NCBI GenBank assembly: GCA_016930575.1
Contig: JAFGGL010000019.1
Span: forward strand, 55,103-119,102
Direction: 5' to 3'
Origin: Clostridiales bacterium
Lineage (GTDB): Bacteria > Bacillota > Clostridia > Christensenellales > Aristaeellaceae
DNA: 64,000 nucleotides
The position numbers and the translations under genes are program-made. Numbering within the stretch: the first letter of the stretch is position 1; each line of letters opens with the position of its first letter. Under the pieces are notes generated by a model. It was not told where the DNA came from and did not search any database. It was given only the letters and a program-made list of their open reading frames with translations. Positions 16,905-25,229 of the stretch are shown here, in pieces.

Positions 16905-18359
16905 CTATAGCAGCGCGCGGAGTATGGTGTCCACAGCGTTTCGCAGCGGCACGGAATACAGCCCGAACAGCAGCGCAAGCGCCGCAAGAATACAAAGCGG
17001 AACGATCATGCCGACCGGCGCGCGCCGGGCGCGCAGGCTCACCGCCGCATCGCCGGGGAAGAACGCGGTAAGCACCACCGGGGCGATGTACCCCGCCGTC
17101 AAAAGCGCGCTGACCAGCAGCACCACCGGCCCCAGCCAGTAAAACACGGGCATGCCGCTTTGCACCGCGCCCCGCGCAAGCACCCATTTGCTCAAGAATC
17201 CGCTCAGCGGCGGGATGCCGACCAGGCCGACGCCCGCGACGGTGAAACACCACATCGTGACCGGCATGATCTTGCCGATACCGCGCATCTCGTCCACGTC
17301 CGCCGTGCCGCCGTATACGATCAGCGCGCCGGCGCACAGGAACAGACAGGTCTTCATCACGCTGTGGAACACCGTGTGCAGCAGCGCGCCCTCCGCCGCC
17401 GCGCTTTGCAACAGGAATAGCCCGAAGAGGATATAGCTGATCTGGGAGACCGTGGAATACGCCAGCCTGCGCTTGATGTGCTTCTGGCGCAGCGCCTGCG
17501 CCGAGCCGATGAGAACCGTCAACAGCGAAAGCGATAATAGCGCCGTCTGCACCCAGCTGCCGCGCATAGCCTCCGTTCCCGCCGCGAAATAGATGACGCG
17601 GAAGATGCAAAGCACCCCCGCGTTGACGATGACGCCCGAAAGCACGGCGCTTGCGGGCGTGGGCGCGATGGGGTGCGCCGTGGGCAGCCAGCCGTGCATC
17701 GGGAACAGCCCGGCCTTCGTGCCGAACCCGAGGATGCAGACGAACAAAGCGATCAAAAGCAACGCCGGAGGATCTGCAAGCAGCTCCGCCGTAAGCGAGC
17801 CGCCCGCAACAAAGGTCGGGCTGGTCGTGTGCAGGGTCAGGTAGATCACGCCGAACAGGCCCATCATCGCGCCGGCGATGGAGTACAACAGGTATTTGAT
17901 GCCCGCCGCCACCGCTTCCTTCGTGCGGTCGTAGAGCACCATGGGAAAGGAGCACAGCGTCAGCGTTTCAAAGCACAGGTACATCGTTAAAAGCGAGCCC
18001 GCCAAGCACAGGCACATCAGCGCGAACAGCGAGAAGAAATAGAACGCGAAAAAGCGCGCGGGATTTTTCTCATGTTTGAAGTAGGTCAGCGCGTAGAACC
18101 CAGCCGCCATGAACACGCCGGAGAACAGTAGCCCAAACAGCCTGCCCGCCCCGTCGCTTTGGAACATGAAGGTCACGCCCGGCGCGACGGAGAACAGCGT
18201 CTGCACGCCGTCGCCCGTTATAGTCAGCGCGGCGACCGCCGCAAAGCACAGCGCAAGCCCGGCCCCCGCCGCGGCCGCCCGGAACCTGCGCGCAAACAGG
18301 AACCACGCCCCGAAAAAAAGGGGGATGGCCGGAACCAGGACGAACAGGATGCTCTGCAT
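16905..18359 (-). CDS. MrpD/ND4-type antiporter-like subunit, second copy
   Basis: 484 residues, about 14 membrane helices. Conserved charges: Glu in 'CFETLTLCSFPMV', Lys in 'GFGTKAGLFPMHGWLPTAHPIAP', Lys in 'VFHSVMKTCLFLCAGA'. The helix after the 'HGWLP' loop has 'GVIVNAGVLCIFRV', again Asn in place of the common Lys, as in the next gene. Starts 14 bp after the preceding gene and ends 10 bp before the following start. A proton- or sodium-translocating unit by family. Confidence 0.86.
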   Translation of the reverse strand: MQSILFVLVPAIPLFFGAWFLFARRFRAAAAGAGLALCFAAVAALTITGDGVQTLFSVAPGVTFMFQSDGAGRLFGLLFSGVFMAAGFYALTYFKHEKNPARFFAFYFFSLFALMCLCLAGSLLTMYLCFETLTLCSFPMVLYDRTKEAVAAGIKYLLYSIAGAMMGLFGVIYLTLHTTSPTFVAGGSLTAELLADPPALLLIALFVCILGFGTKAGLFPMHGWLPTAHPIAPTPASAVLSGVIVNAGVLCIFRVIYFAAGTEAMRGSWVQTALLSLSLLTVLIGSAQALRQKHIKRRLAYSTVSQISYILFGLFLLQSAAAEGALLHTVFHSVMKTCLFLCAGALIVYGGTADVDEMRGIGKIMPVTMWCFTVAGVGLVGIPPLSGFLSKWVLARGAVQSGMPVFYWLGPVVLLVSALLTAGYIAPVVLTAFFPGDAAVSLRARRAPVGMIVPLCILAALALLFGLYSVPLRNAVDTILRALL

Positions 18360-18373
18360 GCTTCAATAACTCC

Positions 18374-19867
18374 TCAGGCCAGATTTTGAATGCCGGTCGT
18401 GATGAGGTTGATGATGTCCTTGGCAAAAAAGCCGATCGCCAGGTTGACGGCCCCGAACACGCTGAGCGTGACCGCGGTGAGCCTGGATTTGATGAACGGC
18501 TGACGCACGAACCCTTCCCTGGGTTTGCGGTAGAGCCCGAGCACCGTGTGCATGAAGTAAAAGGCGTTTAAAAGCGTACTTAAGGCCAGCGCCGCCAGCA
18601 GCGTGATACGCACCCAGCCCGCGCCCGAGATCGCGGCCTCGGCAAAGAAGATCTTGGAGAAGAACCCGCCGAGGACGGGGATGCCCACCATGCTCATCGC
18701 GCCCAGCGAAAATGCGATTCCCGGGATGACATAGCGGTAACCCGCGCCGCGCAGGTCCACAAAGCGCTTACTATCCCCCGAGGCGTCGCACAGCGGCGAG
18801 ACGGACAAAAACAGCATGCTCTTGCAAAGCGCGTGCACCACCAGGTGGAACATCGCCGCAGCCACGCCCACGTCGCTGCCAAGCCCGATCCACGCAAACA
18901 GGTACCCCATCTGCGACACCGAGGAGTACGCCACCATCCGCCGGATGTCCAGACAGCGGATGGCGCCGATAGAGCCGAGTATCATTGATAATACGCCCAG
19001 CACCAGCATCAAATTCAGCGCCATGTCGGACAGGACGACGTCGATGCCGATGACGCGGTAGAATATCTTCACAAGTAGGAAAAAGTACGCCTTGCTCACG
19101 ACGCTGGAAAGCACGGCGCTGGCCGCCGAGGTGGAATAGCCGTAGGCGTCGGGCAGCCACATATGGAAGGGAAACACGCCGCATTTGATGGCGATGCCCG
19201 CGATGAACAGCCCGATGATGACCGAGATGGGCAGCGCGTACGCGCCGTTCGCGGCATACCGGGCGATCACGGCGTGGATGTTCTCCATCAGCAAATGGCC
19301 CGTCAGGTTGTAGGTCAGGGCGATGGCGATCAGAATGAGGCCGGAACCCAGCAGGCTCAAAATCATATAGCGCATCGAGGCGACCATGGTGTGCCCCACC
19401 TGCCGCGCCATCATCAGCGCGCAGCTTGACAGCGCCATGATCTCGATGAACACGTATGCGGTAAACAAGTCGTTGGTATAGGTAAGCGTCAGCATCCCGG
19501 CCATGATCAGGTTGCACATCACGTAGAACAGCCCCTGCTTGGGCGTATCGATCTGCCGCTGCAGCTTGTTCATCCCCGAGAGCTGGGACAAAAGCATCAC
19601 GATGCTCAAGGCAAGCGCGATGACCGTCTCCAAAAGCCCAGCGCGCAGCTCGTTGCCCCAGGGCGCGGGGAAGTGCCCCATCATGTAGTTGTAGCTTCCG
19701 CCAAACGACAGCATGAAAGGCAGAAACCAAATATGCAAACAGACCACGGCCGATACCATGCCCACCGACAGCCATTTGGCGGCGCGGCGGGGCAGCACAG
19801 GCGTGACGACGGCCGAGATCATCGCAAGCATGATGGAAAAAAAAGGCACGTTTTGTACAAGCTGCAT
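18374..19867 (-). CDS. mrpD: MrpD-type antiporter subunit, first copy
   Basis: 497 residues. Position directly after the MrpC-like gene is that of canonical MrpD/MbhH. Contains Glu in 'FIEIMALSSCALM', Lys in 'AIKCGVFPFHMWLPDAYGYS', a second Lys in 'SSVVSKAYFFLLVKIFY' and His/Lys in 'VVHALCKSMLFLS'. All charged residues expected for ion translocation are present, unlike the two following copies. Begins 1 bp after the mrpC stop, indicating translational coupling. Confidence 0.9.
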   Translation of the reverse strand: MQLVQNVPFFSIMLAMISAVVTPVLPRRAAKWLSVGMVSAVVCLHIWFLPFMLSFGGSYNYMMGHFPAPWGNELRAGLLETVIALALSIVMLLSQLSGMNKLQRQIDTPKQGLFYVMCNLIMAGMLTLTYTNDLFTAYVFIEIMALSSCALMMARQVGHTMVASMRYMILSLLGSGLILIAIALTYNLTGHLLMENIHAVIARYAANGAYALPISVIIGLFIAGIAIKCGVFPFHMWLPDAYGYSTSAASAVLSSVVSKAYFFLLVKIFYRVIGIDVVLSDMALNLMLVLGVLSMILGSIGAIRCLDIRRMVAYSSVSQMGYLFAWIGLGSDVGVAAAMFHLVVHALCKSMLFLSVSPLCDASGDSKRFVDLRGAGYRYVIPGIAFSLGAMSMVGIPVLGGFFSKIFFAEAAISGAGWVRITLLAALALSTLLNAFYFMHTVLGLYRKPREGFVRQPFIKSRLTAVTLSVFGAVNLAIGFFAKDIINLITTGIQNLA

Positions 19868-19868
19868 G

Positions 19869-20249
19869 CTATTCGTCTTCCCCCTTCATCATCAGCGTCA
19901 TGCTGTCGATATCCAGGGTATGGTAGCGGCGGTAGAGGCGGATGGTTAAAGCCAGCATCACCGCCGTGACGCTGACGGACACCACGATGCCCGTGAGCAC
20001 CAGGCCGCTGGGGATGGGGTTGACGTAGCCGGCCGCTGCCGCGCCTTCGGCCAGCACCGGCGCGGCGCGCCCCGCGATGAAGCCCTGCGAGGTCAGAAAC
20101 AGGAAGGTCGCCGTCTCCATGATGTTGAGCCCGATGATCTTCTTGATGAGGTTGTGGTGCAGCAGCAGCGTCGTAAACCCGATGCCGAACAAAAGGATGG
20201 CGACGGTGACGTCCAGATGCGTCCACAGCAGCGAGAGAATATCGCCCAT
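19869..20249 (-). CDS. mrpC: MrpC/MnhC (NuoK-like) subunit
   Basis: 126 residues from the ATG at 20249, which overlaps the previous stop as TGATG and has AGGAGGGG upstream; the longer track start (20462) is inside the previous gene. Three membrane helices with 'ILLFGIGFTTLLLHHNLIKKIIGLNIMETATFLFL', the NuoK/MrpC pattern, and 'IPSGLVLTGIVVSVSVTAVMLAL'. NuoK-like subunits link the proton-pumping modules to the rest of the complex. Confidence 0.9.
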   Translation of the reverse strand: MGDILSLLWTHLDVTVAILLFGIGFTTLLLHHNLIKKIIGLNIMETATFLFLTSQGFIAGRAAPVLAEGAAAAGYVNPIPSGLVLTGIVVSVSVTAVMLALTIRLYRRYHTLDIDSMTLMMKGEDE

Positions 20250-21247
20250 CAAACCCCTCCTTTGCGTATCAGGGTGTAAAACACATACATCGTGCACATC
20301 ACGACCAGCCCGACGCAGATGTTCAGCGGCAGGATGAATCCCGCCGACAGGATGTTGCCCGGAACGCCCAGCGAAACGCCGCTTTCCAGATGGTTGGCGC
20401 CCGTGTAGAAGGAATAGCTTTTCAGCCCCGCGTAGCTGAGAAGCGCCGCGAACGTCACCCACTGGAAGGTACGGTAGGTGAAGAAGCGTTCGGTCTTTTT
20501 GAAGCCGTAGGCGTTTAAATATAGGATCAGCCCCGCGCCCATGATGGCGCCGCCGGAGAACCCGCCTCCGGGCGTGATGTGCCCGTTTAGTACCACGTAA
20601 AACCCGAACAGCAGCACCACGGGCGTAAGGAGCTTAGCGGCGAACTGAAGGATCTGGTCGTTCTTGGGCTCGTGGAAGCGGTCGTCGTACTCGGCCTCCA
20701 GCCAGGTCTTGGTGGGCTTGCCGTCCTTGTGGTCGTGCAGTTTCAATAAAAACAGCGCCGAGCAGGCGGCCGTGAACAGCACCGTCGCCTCGCCGAAGGT
20801 ATCAAACGCGCGGTAATCCAAAATCATGCCCGTGACCATGTTGACCGCGCCGGTCTCTCCGGGGCCCAGTTCCACGTAGCGCGCGGCGACCTCGTTGTTG
20901 TCGGGGTTGCCCGGGTCGCCGAACGGCGGCAGGGTATTCACCGTCCACAACAGGAACATCACGATGCCAAAGCAGGTGACCGCAGACAGGATACGGTACA
21001 GGCGCTGGATGATTTTCACGCCCGAAGAATACGACCACGCGTGGATCTGCCGGTACATCTCGTGCTCCTGCTCCTGGGCGCGCTGCACGCGCAGCTCGCG
21101 CACGCCTTCCAGCGCTTCCAGCGCCTCGTTGGAGGAGCGCGTAAGCCCTTGCGGCTGCTCGCCCAGGGAGGCGATCATGTCCTCGTCCAGCGGGCTTTCG
21201 TCGCCGTAGAACCTCTGGCGCAGGATGTCAGCGATCTTTTTCTTCAT
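20249..21247 (-). CDS. MbhE-MrpB fusion subunit
   Basis: 332 residues with an extra cytoplasmic N-terminus of about 80 residues (acidic and Arg/Gln-rich, 'VRELRVQRAQEQEHEMYRQ'). Then an MbhE-like part: 'ILSAVTCFGIVMFLLW', an outside loop 'NNEVAARYVELGPGETGAVN' and 'GMILDYRAFDTFGEATVLFTA', which normally ends MrpA or stands alone as MbhE. A MrpB/MnhB domain follows: 'LLTPVVLLFGFYVVLNGHITPGGGF', 'GGAIMGAGLILYLNAYG' and 'GVSLGVPGN'. The two domains are separate genes in Mbh and lie on MrpA and MrpB in classic Mrp. Overlaps the preceding gene by 20 bp. Confidence 0.85.
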   Translation of the reverse strand: MKKKIADILRQRFYGDESPLDEDMIASLGEQPQGLTRSSNEALEALEGVRELRVQRAQEQEHEMYRQIHAWSYSSGVKIIQRLYRILSAVTCFGIVMFLLWTVNTLPPFGDPGNPDNNEVAARYVELGPGETGAVNMVTGMILDYRAFDTFGEATVLFTAACSALFLLKLHDHKDGKPTKTWLEAEYDDRFHEPKNDQILQFAAKLLTPVVLLFGFYVVLNGHITPGGGFSGGAIMGAGLILYLNAYGFKKTERFFTYRTFQWVTFAALLSYAGLKSYSFYTGANHLESGVSLGVPGNILSAGFILPLNICVGLVVMCTMYVFYTLIRKGGV

Positions 21248-21491
21248 CGTTTTTCACCTTGATCGCATGGAGTTTTTTGAGCGTGATAAAGAACAATATG
21301 CCCGTGACGCCCGCGCCGACGGCGGCCTCGGTGATCGCAAGGTCGGGCGACTGGAGCAATATCCACAGGATGCTCATCAGCAGGCTGTACGCCAGGAAGA
21401 TGATCACGGACACGAGCAGGTCCTTGGCGATGCAGGTGGCGACGGCGCATATCAACAGCGCGCCGAGCACGATCACCGTCAGCAGCGTCAT
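21228..21491 (-). CDS. MbhD-like (DUF4040-type) subunit
   Basis: 87 residues from the ATG at 21491, which overlaps the mrpG stop as ATGA. Three helices with 'SVIIFLAYSLLMSILWILLQSPDLAITEAAVGAGV', the signature of the small domain that follows the ND5 core in MrpA and is the free MbhD subunit in membrane hydrogenases. Related to part of NuoJ. The 'PDLAITEAAVGAG' helix carries the conserved acidic residues. Confidence 0.88.
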   Translation of the reverse strand: MTLLTVIVLGALLICAVATCIAKDLLVSVIIFLAYSLLMSILWILLQSPDLAITEAAVGAGVTGILFFITLKKLHAIKVKNDEEKDR

Positions 21492-21811
21492 TTGCTCAGC
21501 ACCTCCATATCGCGGTCGAGCCGTGGGTTGGTGGTCGCCTCCAGGCGGGCGATCAGGTGGCCGGCGGTAGGGCTGGCGATCCACAGGAAGATCATCGTCA
21601 GCGCGAACTTGAGCACGATCCATCCGTCGGCGGCGCTGATGGAAAGCCCGATCATCAGCGCCAGGATGCCCAGCGAATCGCACATCGAGGACGCGTGCAG
21701 GCGGTTGAGCGCGATGCGGAAGCGGTACTGCCCGAGCACGCCCGCGGCGAGCACGACCAAACCGCCGAGCAGGAAAACGGCCGTGAGGATGAAGCGGACG
21801 ACCTCAATCAC
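21488..21811 (-). CDS. mrpG: MrpG/MnhG subunit
   Basis: 107 residues from a GTG at 21811, 8 bp inside the end of mrpF and preceded by GGGGGAG; the track start at 21847 has no such signal. Three helices: 'VVRFILTAVFLLGGLVVLAAGVLG', 'RIALNRLHASSMCDSLGILALMIGL' and 'LKFALTMIFLWIASPTAGHLIARL'. The 'RLHA' and 'SPTAGHLIAR' motifs are typical of MnhG/PhaG. Function of the subunit is structural. Confidence 0.9.
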   Translation of the reverse strand: MIEVVRFILTAVFLLGGLVVLAAGVLGQYRFRIALNRLHASSMCDSLGILALMIGLSISAADGWIVLKFALTMIFLWIASPTAGHLIARLEATTNPRLDRDMEVLSK

Positions 21812-22112
21812 GTTTGATCTCCCCCTTCTCCTGTTTTTCCATCGCAACGCCCATGTACACCTTGCATAGCACCACGATCGCCAGGAAGCCGATCATCGCG
21901 TACAAAAGCGCGACGTCGGCCAGGTAGCCTTCATTCAGCATCAGCGCGAGCACGCAGATCATCCCCAGCGTCAGCGTGCAGATCATGTTGATGGCGATGA
22001 TTCGGCCGGTGATGCCGGGGCCGCGCACCGCGCGCTCCAGGCACAGGAGCGTGAGTACGGAAAGCACGGCCAGCACAGCCGTATACAGGGTTTGATAGGC
22101 TTCCTGCATCAC
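21804..22112 (-). CDS. mrpF: MrpF/MnhF subunit
   Basis: 102 residues, three membrane helices. 'RAVRGPGITGRIIAINMICTLTLGMICVLALML' and 'DVALLYAMIGFLAIVVLCKVYM' match the MnhF family ('GP....R.v.lD.......' and 'D.aLv.AllgFl'). The Asp before 'VALLYA' is the conserved charged residue. Overlaps mrpE by 4 bp (ATGA) and mrpG by 8 bp. Confidence 0.9.
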   Translation of the reverse strand: MMQEAYQTLYTAVLAVLSVLTLLCLERAVRGPGITGRIIAINMICTLTLGMICVLALMLNEGYLADVALLYAMIGFLAIVVLCKVYMGVAMEKQEKGEIKRD

Positions 22113-22579
22113 TTCACCCCCAGCTTTTCCAGCCGCATCAGCCGCCGCTGGAACGAAAGGTTTTCGATACCCTCGGCAAAGCTTTGATCCAGGCAGTGCA
22201 CGGTGAGCTTTTCGCCCTCGCAGAACACCGAAAGCGTGCCGGGCGTCAGCGTGATGGAGTTGGCAAGCAGGCTTTGCGCCAGCGTGGTTTTCAACGGCGT
22301 ACAGAAGGTGATCAGCTGCGGTTTGACCTCATACTTCGTACGGAGCATGATGCGCATCAACTGGAAACTCGCCTGGACGATCTCCTTGAGCAGCACGGCG
22401 ACGTACACAAGCGCCGCGGGGATCATCCTGAGGATGCGCAGCTCGCGTCGCAGCCCGTAATCCAGGAATTTGACGCAGAAAAAATACAGAGCCGCGACGA
22501 TCACGGCCCCGATGCCCGCAATTTCAAGGGTGACGCGACCGTTGAACGCGATCCACAGGAGAAACAGCGCCGTCAGCAT
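22109..22579 (-). CDS. mrpE: MrpE/MnhE subunit, first gene of the operon
   Basis: 156 residues: two N-terminal helices ('MLTALFLLWIAFNGRVTLEIAGIGAVIVAALYFF'), a connecting segment 'RMIPAALVYVAVLLKEIVQASFQLMRIML' and a cytoplasmic domain with 'NSITLTPGTLSVFCEGEKLTVHCLD', the MnhE hallmark. First gene of an operon running from 22579 down to 11348 with every junction overlapping or under 20 bp. The order E-F-G-D'-E'B-C-D is that of MbhA-H of membrane hydrogenases rather than MrpA-G. Confidence 0.9.
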   Translation of the reverse strand: MLTALFLLWIAFNGRVTLEIAGIGAVIVAALYFFCVKFLDYGLRRELRILRMIPAALVYVAVLLKEIVQASFQLMRIMLRTKYEVKPQLITFCTPLKTTLAQSLLANSITLTPGTLSVFCEGEKLTVHCLDQSFAEGIENLSFQRRLMRLEKLGVK

Positions 22580-22641
22580 CCTTTTTACCTCCGCTACGAA
22601 TAAATAGAAAAACAGCGGGAAGGAGCCCCGCCCTCCCTGTT

Positions 22642-22670
22642 ATTTTATGCTCCGCGTTACCATTTGTCAA
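22642..22670 (-). promoter_or_regulatory. Promoter of the Mrp/Mbh-like operon
   Basis: On the minus strand TTGACA (22670-22665), 17-bp spacer, TAAAAT (22647-22642). Expected start about 55 bp upstream of mrpE. Confidence 0.7.
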
Positions 22671-22775
22671 TTTCGAAACGGTTTTTTTCTTGTGTGCGCT
22701 CAGGTCCGGAACATGGTATACTTTTTTACGGTTGTTGATGCCGCGCCGACAGGCGGATACGCTCCGCCGGAGGTC

Positions 22776-23723
22776 ATGATGATTACATTTTACTCCCCCA
22801 AAGACACGGATGCGCTTGTTTTGCTGCTGCGCGAGGCGTACGCCCTGCCGGACGCCGAGGTCCGCCTGCACCGGGACTGGATCGGGTATGTGTACACGGT
22901 GAAAACGCAAGCCGCGGCCTATGTCCTGAAGCTGTACCGCCCCTTTCACACACGATTCGCGCTCAACACCGTCGGCATCCTGCAATACCTTGAAGCCCGG
23001 GAGTATCCGGCGGCGCGAATCGTTCCCGCGATAACGGGAGAAGCGTATGTTATGGTGCGGACCTCCGCCGGAGACGCCGTGGCTATGCTGTATGATTTGA
23101 TTGCGGGCGAAGATCCGGACGTAGAAACCGACCTCGTGCCCATCGCCGCGCAGACAGGTATACTACACCGCGTAATGGCGGATTATACCGGCGAAATTCT
23201 GCAGCACGGCAAGGCACATTATATTGACCGATACCTTCAAATACTGGAAAGAATAGAATTCCCGCAGGATAAGCTTGCGGATGTTATAACCTATGGCGCG
23301 GCGTTGTGGGAACGGTTTGAACAATCCCCCAGAGGCTTCTGCCACGGCGACCTGCACTGTGGCAATATGCGCAGGGACAATCAAAAGCGGTACTGGCTGT
23401 TTGATTTTGACGCGGCATGTGTAGCGCACCCGGCCGCTGATATCGCCACCCTGTGCGACAGAACCGATTACTTTCATTTACAAGAGGACGCGTTTGCCGA
23501 AACACAGCGCGCGCTGGACTTGTTTATGCCCGCCTATGAGCGGGAGCGCGGGAGCGCGTTGGTTGAAGCGGACGTCCGGGCGGTGTACGCGTTCATCGCC
23601 ATCCGGCACTACGATATCCAGGCGACGATCACCGATTGCCAGGGCTATACGCTGCAAAATCTGGAAAACCAGCACCGATGGCTGATGGATTGGCGGGAAC
23701 TGTGCGCACGCAAAGGCGTCTGA
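22776..23723 (+). CDS. APH/choline-kinase-like phosphotransferase
   Basis: 315 residues from the ATG at 22776 (a second ATG at 22779 is equally near GGAGGT). The longer track start at 22647 runs through the mrp promoter region. Kinase-like fold: Lys in 'AYVLKLYRPF', catalytic loop 'FCHGDLHCGNMRRDN' (His190, Asp192) and 'LFDFDAACVAHPAADIATLCD' with the metal Asp. This pattern occurs in aminoglycoside phosphotransferases, homoserine kinase II and the stress kinase SrkA; the substrate cannot be told. Probably not a specific resistance gene. Confidence 0.82.
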   Translation: MMITFYSPKDTDALVLLLREAYALPDAEVRLHRDWIGYVYTVKTQAAAYVLKLYRPFHTRFALNTVGILQYLEAREYPAARIVPAITGEAYVMVRTSAGDAVAMLYDLIAGEDPDVETDLVPIAAQTGILHRVMADYTGEILQHGKAHYIDRYLQILERIEFPQDKLADVITYGAALWERFEQSPRGFCHGDLHCGNMRRDNQKRYWLFDFDAACVAHPAADIATLCDRTDYFHLQEDAFAETQRALDLFMPAYERERGSALVEADVRAVYAFIAIRHYDIQATITDCQGYTLQNLENQHRWLMDWRELCARKGV

Positions 23724-23736
23724 CGAATTTCTTTGC

Positions 23737-23765
23737 TTGTAATCGCACCCCGTTTTTGCTATAAT
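23737..23765 (+). promoter_or_regulatory. tRNA-Leu promoter
   Basis: TTGTAA (23737-23742), 17-bp spacer, perfect TATAAT (23760-23765). Start point would be only a few bases before the tRNA. Confidence 0.65.
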
Positions 23766-23775
23766 CGCGTCTGTA

Positions 23776-23861
23776 GCCGGTGTGTCGGAATGGCAGACGA
23801 GGAAGACTCAAAATCTTTTGTGGGCGACCACGTGGGGGTTCAAGTCCCTTCACCGGCACCA
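23776..23861 (+). tRNA. tRNA-Leu (anticodon CAA)
   Basis: Acceptor stem GCCGGTG (23776-23782) pairs with CACCGGC (23851-23857); discriminator A and encoded CCA follow. Anticodon loop CTCAAAA gives CAA, reading UUG. A long variable arm (TGTGGGCGACCACG) and T-loop 'GGTTCAAGTCC' confirm a class II leucine tRNA. Confidence 0.95.
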
Positions 23862-23862
23862 A

Positions 23863-23905
23863 ACCCGAAAGGCGGACGCGATTGCGTTCGCCTTTCGGGT
23901 TTTTA
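23863..23905 (+). terminator. Terminator of the tRNA-Leu gene
   Basis: ACCCGAAAGGCG pairs with CGCCTTTCGGGT across a 14-nt loop and is followed by TTTTT. Confidence 0.85.
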
Positions 23906-24023
23906 TATCGTTGATACTCATTTCGCATATTCTGCATTCATGGATGAAATCACTTGTTTTGATCGTTTTATCATCGGGTATATTTTCAAAGACCCACCAC
24001 GGCTTTTAAAGGAGATTTCAACT

Positions 24024-25082
24024 ATGATACGCAAACTTGGCATGATCGCGCTCGCGGTCATCATACTCATGTCCTCTGCGGCAGGCGCATCGGCTGCGAC
24101 CGGCCTTATCTACAGTGAGGATTTTTCTGGCTACGCGGTCGATTCCTTCCCTTCCGGCTGGAGTATCGTATCCAGCGGAGCCGGGAACAGCGAACAGAAG
24201 ATCGCAGACGACGCTGGAAACAAAGTGTTGCTGGCGAAGTCCCAGGCCGGCGTCAGCGCGGTGCTGCGGTACGCGCTGGGTGCATTGCCAGGCAAGATCA
24301 TCTTTTCGTTTGACGCTTCCATCCCCGGCGGCGGCTCCGTTTCCATCAGCAACGGAACGCTGGCGGCCTCGGTTAGCGGCGCCCCCGCCGATCAGTGGGC
24401 GAGCTATACGCTGACGATCAATTTCTCGCAGAAAACCTACGATCTGTCCATCAACGGCGCAACCGTAAAAAGCAGGGCAGGCCTTTCAGCGACGAGTGCG
24501 TCTACGGGGATTACCCTCAATACCGGCCATGCGACCGGGAACGATATCGCGATGATCGACAACCTCGTGATTCAGGAGACCTACGCCTACTACTCCCATA
24601 ATACGGTATGCTCCTTCGGCCCTCATTTCCGCGACGTATCCCCGGAACTCACCGATAAATGGTATATGTTCACGCCGGTCGACCTGAGCCGGGACGGGAC
24701 GCAAACCTATCCCCTCGTCGGCGGGGGCGCGTATATCATCGGGCAGGTAAACATTTACGTGTCGGGAGACAACGTAACGGTACTGTACCAGTATTTCAAC
24801 GACGATATCTGGGACGAACAACAGTTTTTCACGATCTTCCCCGATTACGGCAGCATTACCACCGTAACGCCGGAGGAAATCGAGCCGTTGTTCTCCTACG
24901 GGCAACCTATCAGCATAGCCTATGACCTGTCCGGAGATACGAACGTCATCCTGTTCGTGCGCAACGTTGTAACTTTCCGGGATGACAATCCCAAGATCGT
25001 CCGCTTCTGGGAGAATATACCGGAGTACAAAACCCAGCGGGAGCAGATGCTGGACCTTCTGGACGGAACGCAGGGATATTAG
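24024..25082 (+). CDS. Secreted protein with LamG-like domain, unknown function
   Basis: 352 residues from the ATG at 24024 with AAAGGAGA upstream; the track start at 23733 would run through the tRNA. Signal peptide 'MIALAVIILMSSAAGASAAT'. Residues about 27-185 look like a concanavalin/LamG-type beta-sandwich: 'YSEDFSGYAVDSFPSGWSI', 'GKIIFSFDASIPGGGSVSI' and 'SYTLTINFSQKTYDLSINGATV'. The C-terminal half is a second beta-rich domain without a motif I recognise ('VSGDNVTVLYQYFNDDIWDEQQFF'). No wall-anchor motif. Probably binds an extracellular polymer; function not assigned. Confidence 0.75.
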   Translation: MIRKLGMIALAVIILMSSAAGASAATGLIYSEDFSGYAVDSFPSGWSIVSSGAGNSEQKIADDAGNKVLLAKSQAGVSAVLRYALGALPGKIIFSFDASIPGGGSVSISNGTLAASVSGAPADQWASYTLTINFSQKTYDLSINGATVKSRAGLSATSASTGITLNTGHATGNDIAMIDNLVIQETYAYYSHNTVCSFGPHFRDVSPELTDKWYMFTPVDLSRDGTQTYPLVGGGAYIIGQVNIYVSGDNVTVLYQYFNDDIWDEQQFFTIFPDYGSITTVTPEEIEPLFSYGQPISIAYDLSGDTNVILFVRNVVTFRDDNPKIVRFWENIPEYKTQREQMLDLLDGTQGY

Positions 25083-25177
25083 TCATCTACATAGTCTTGC
25101 GGTCCGCGGCGATTTTAATCGCACGGATGTCTTTCAACCATTCCATCGTCTGAGTCGCCTTATTGCGAACCGACCGG

Positions 25178-25207
25178 AAAAGCGGGCTGCAGCTGCAGCC
25201 CGCTTTT
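25178..25207. terminator. Bidirectional terminator between convergent genes
   Basis: Perfect 30-bp palindrome, AAAAGCGGGCTGCAG and its complement, giving T-runs on both strands. It lies between the secreted protein ending at 25082 and the minus-strand gene ending at 25230. Confidence 0.85.
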
Positions 25208-25229
25208 CTCATTCCAGAATAAAGAAATG

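Noticed and set aside
23733-24023. N-terminal extension of the secreted protein at 24024
   Set aside because: It would translate through tRNA-Leu and its terminator.
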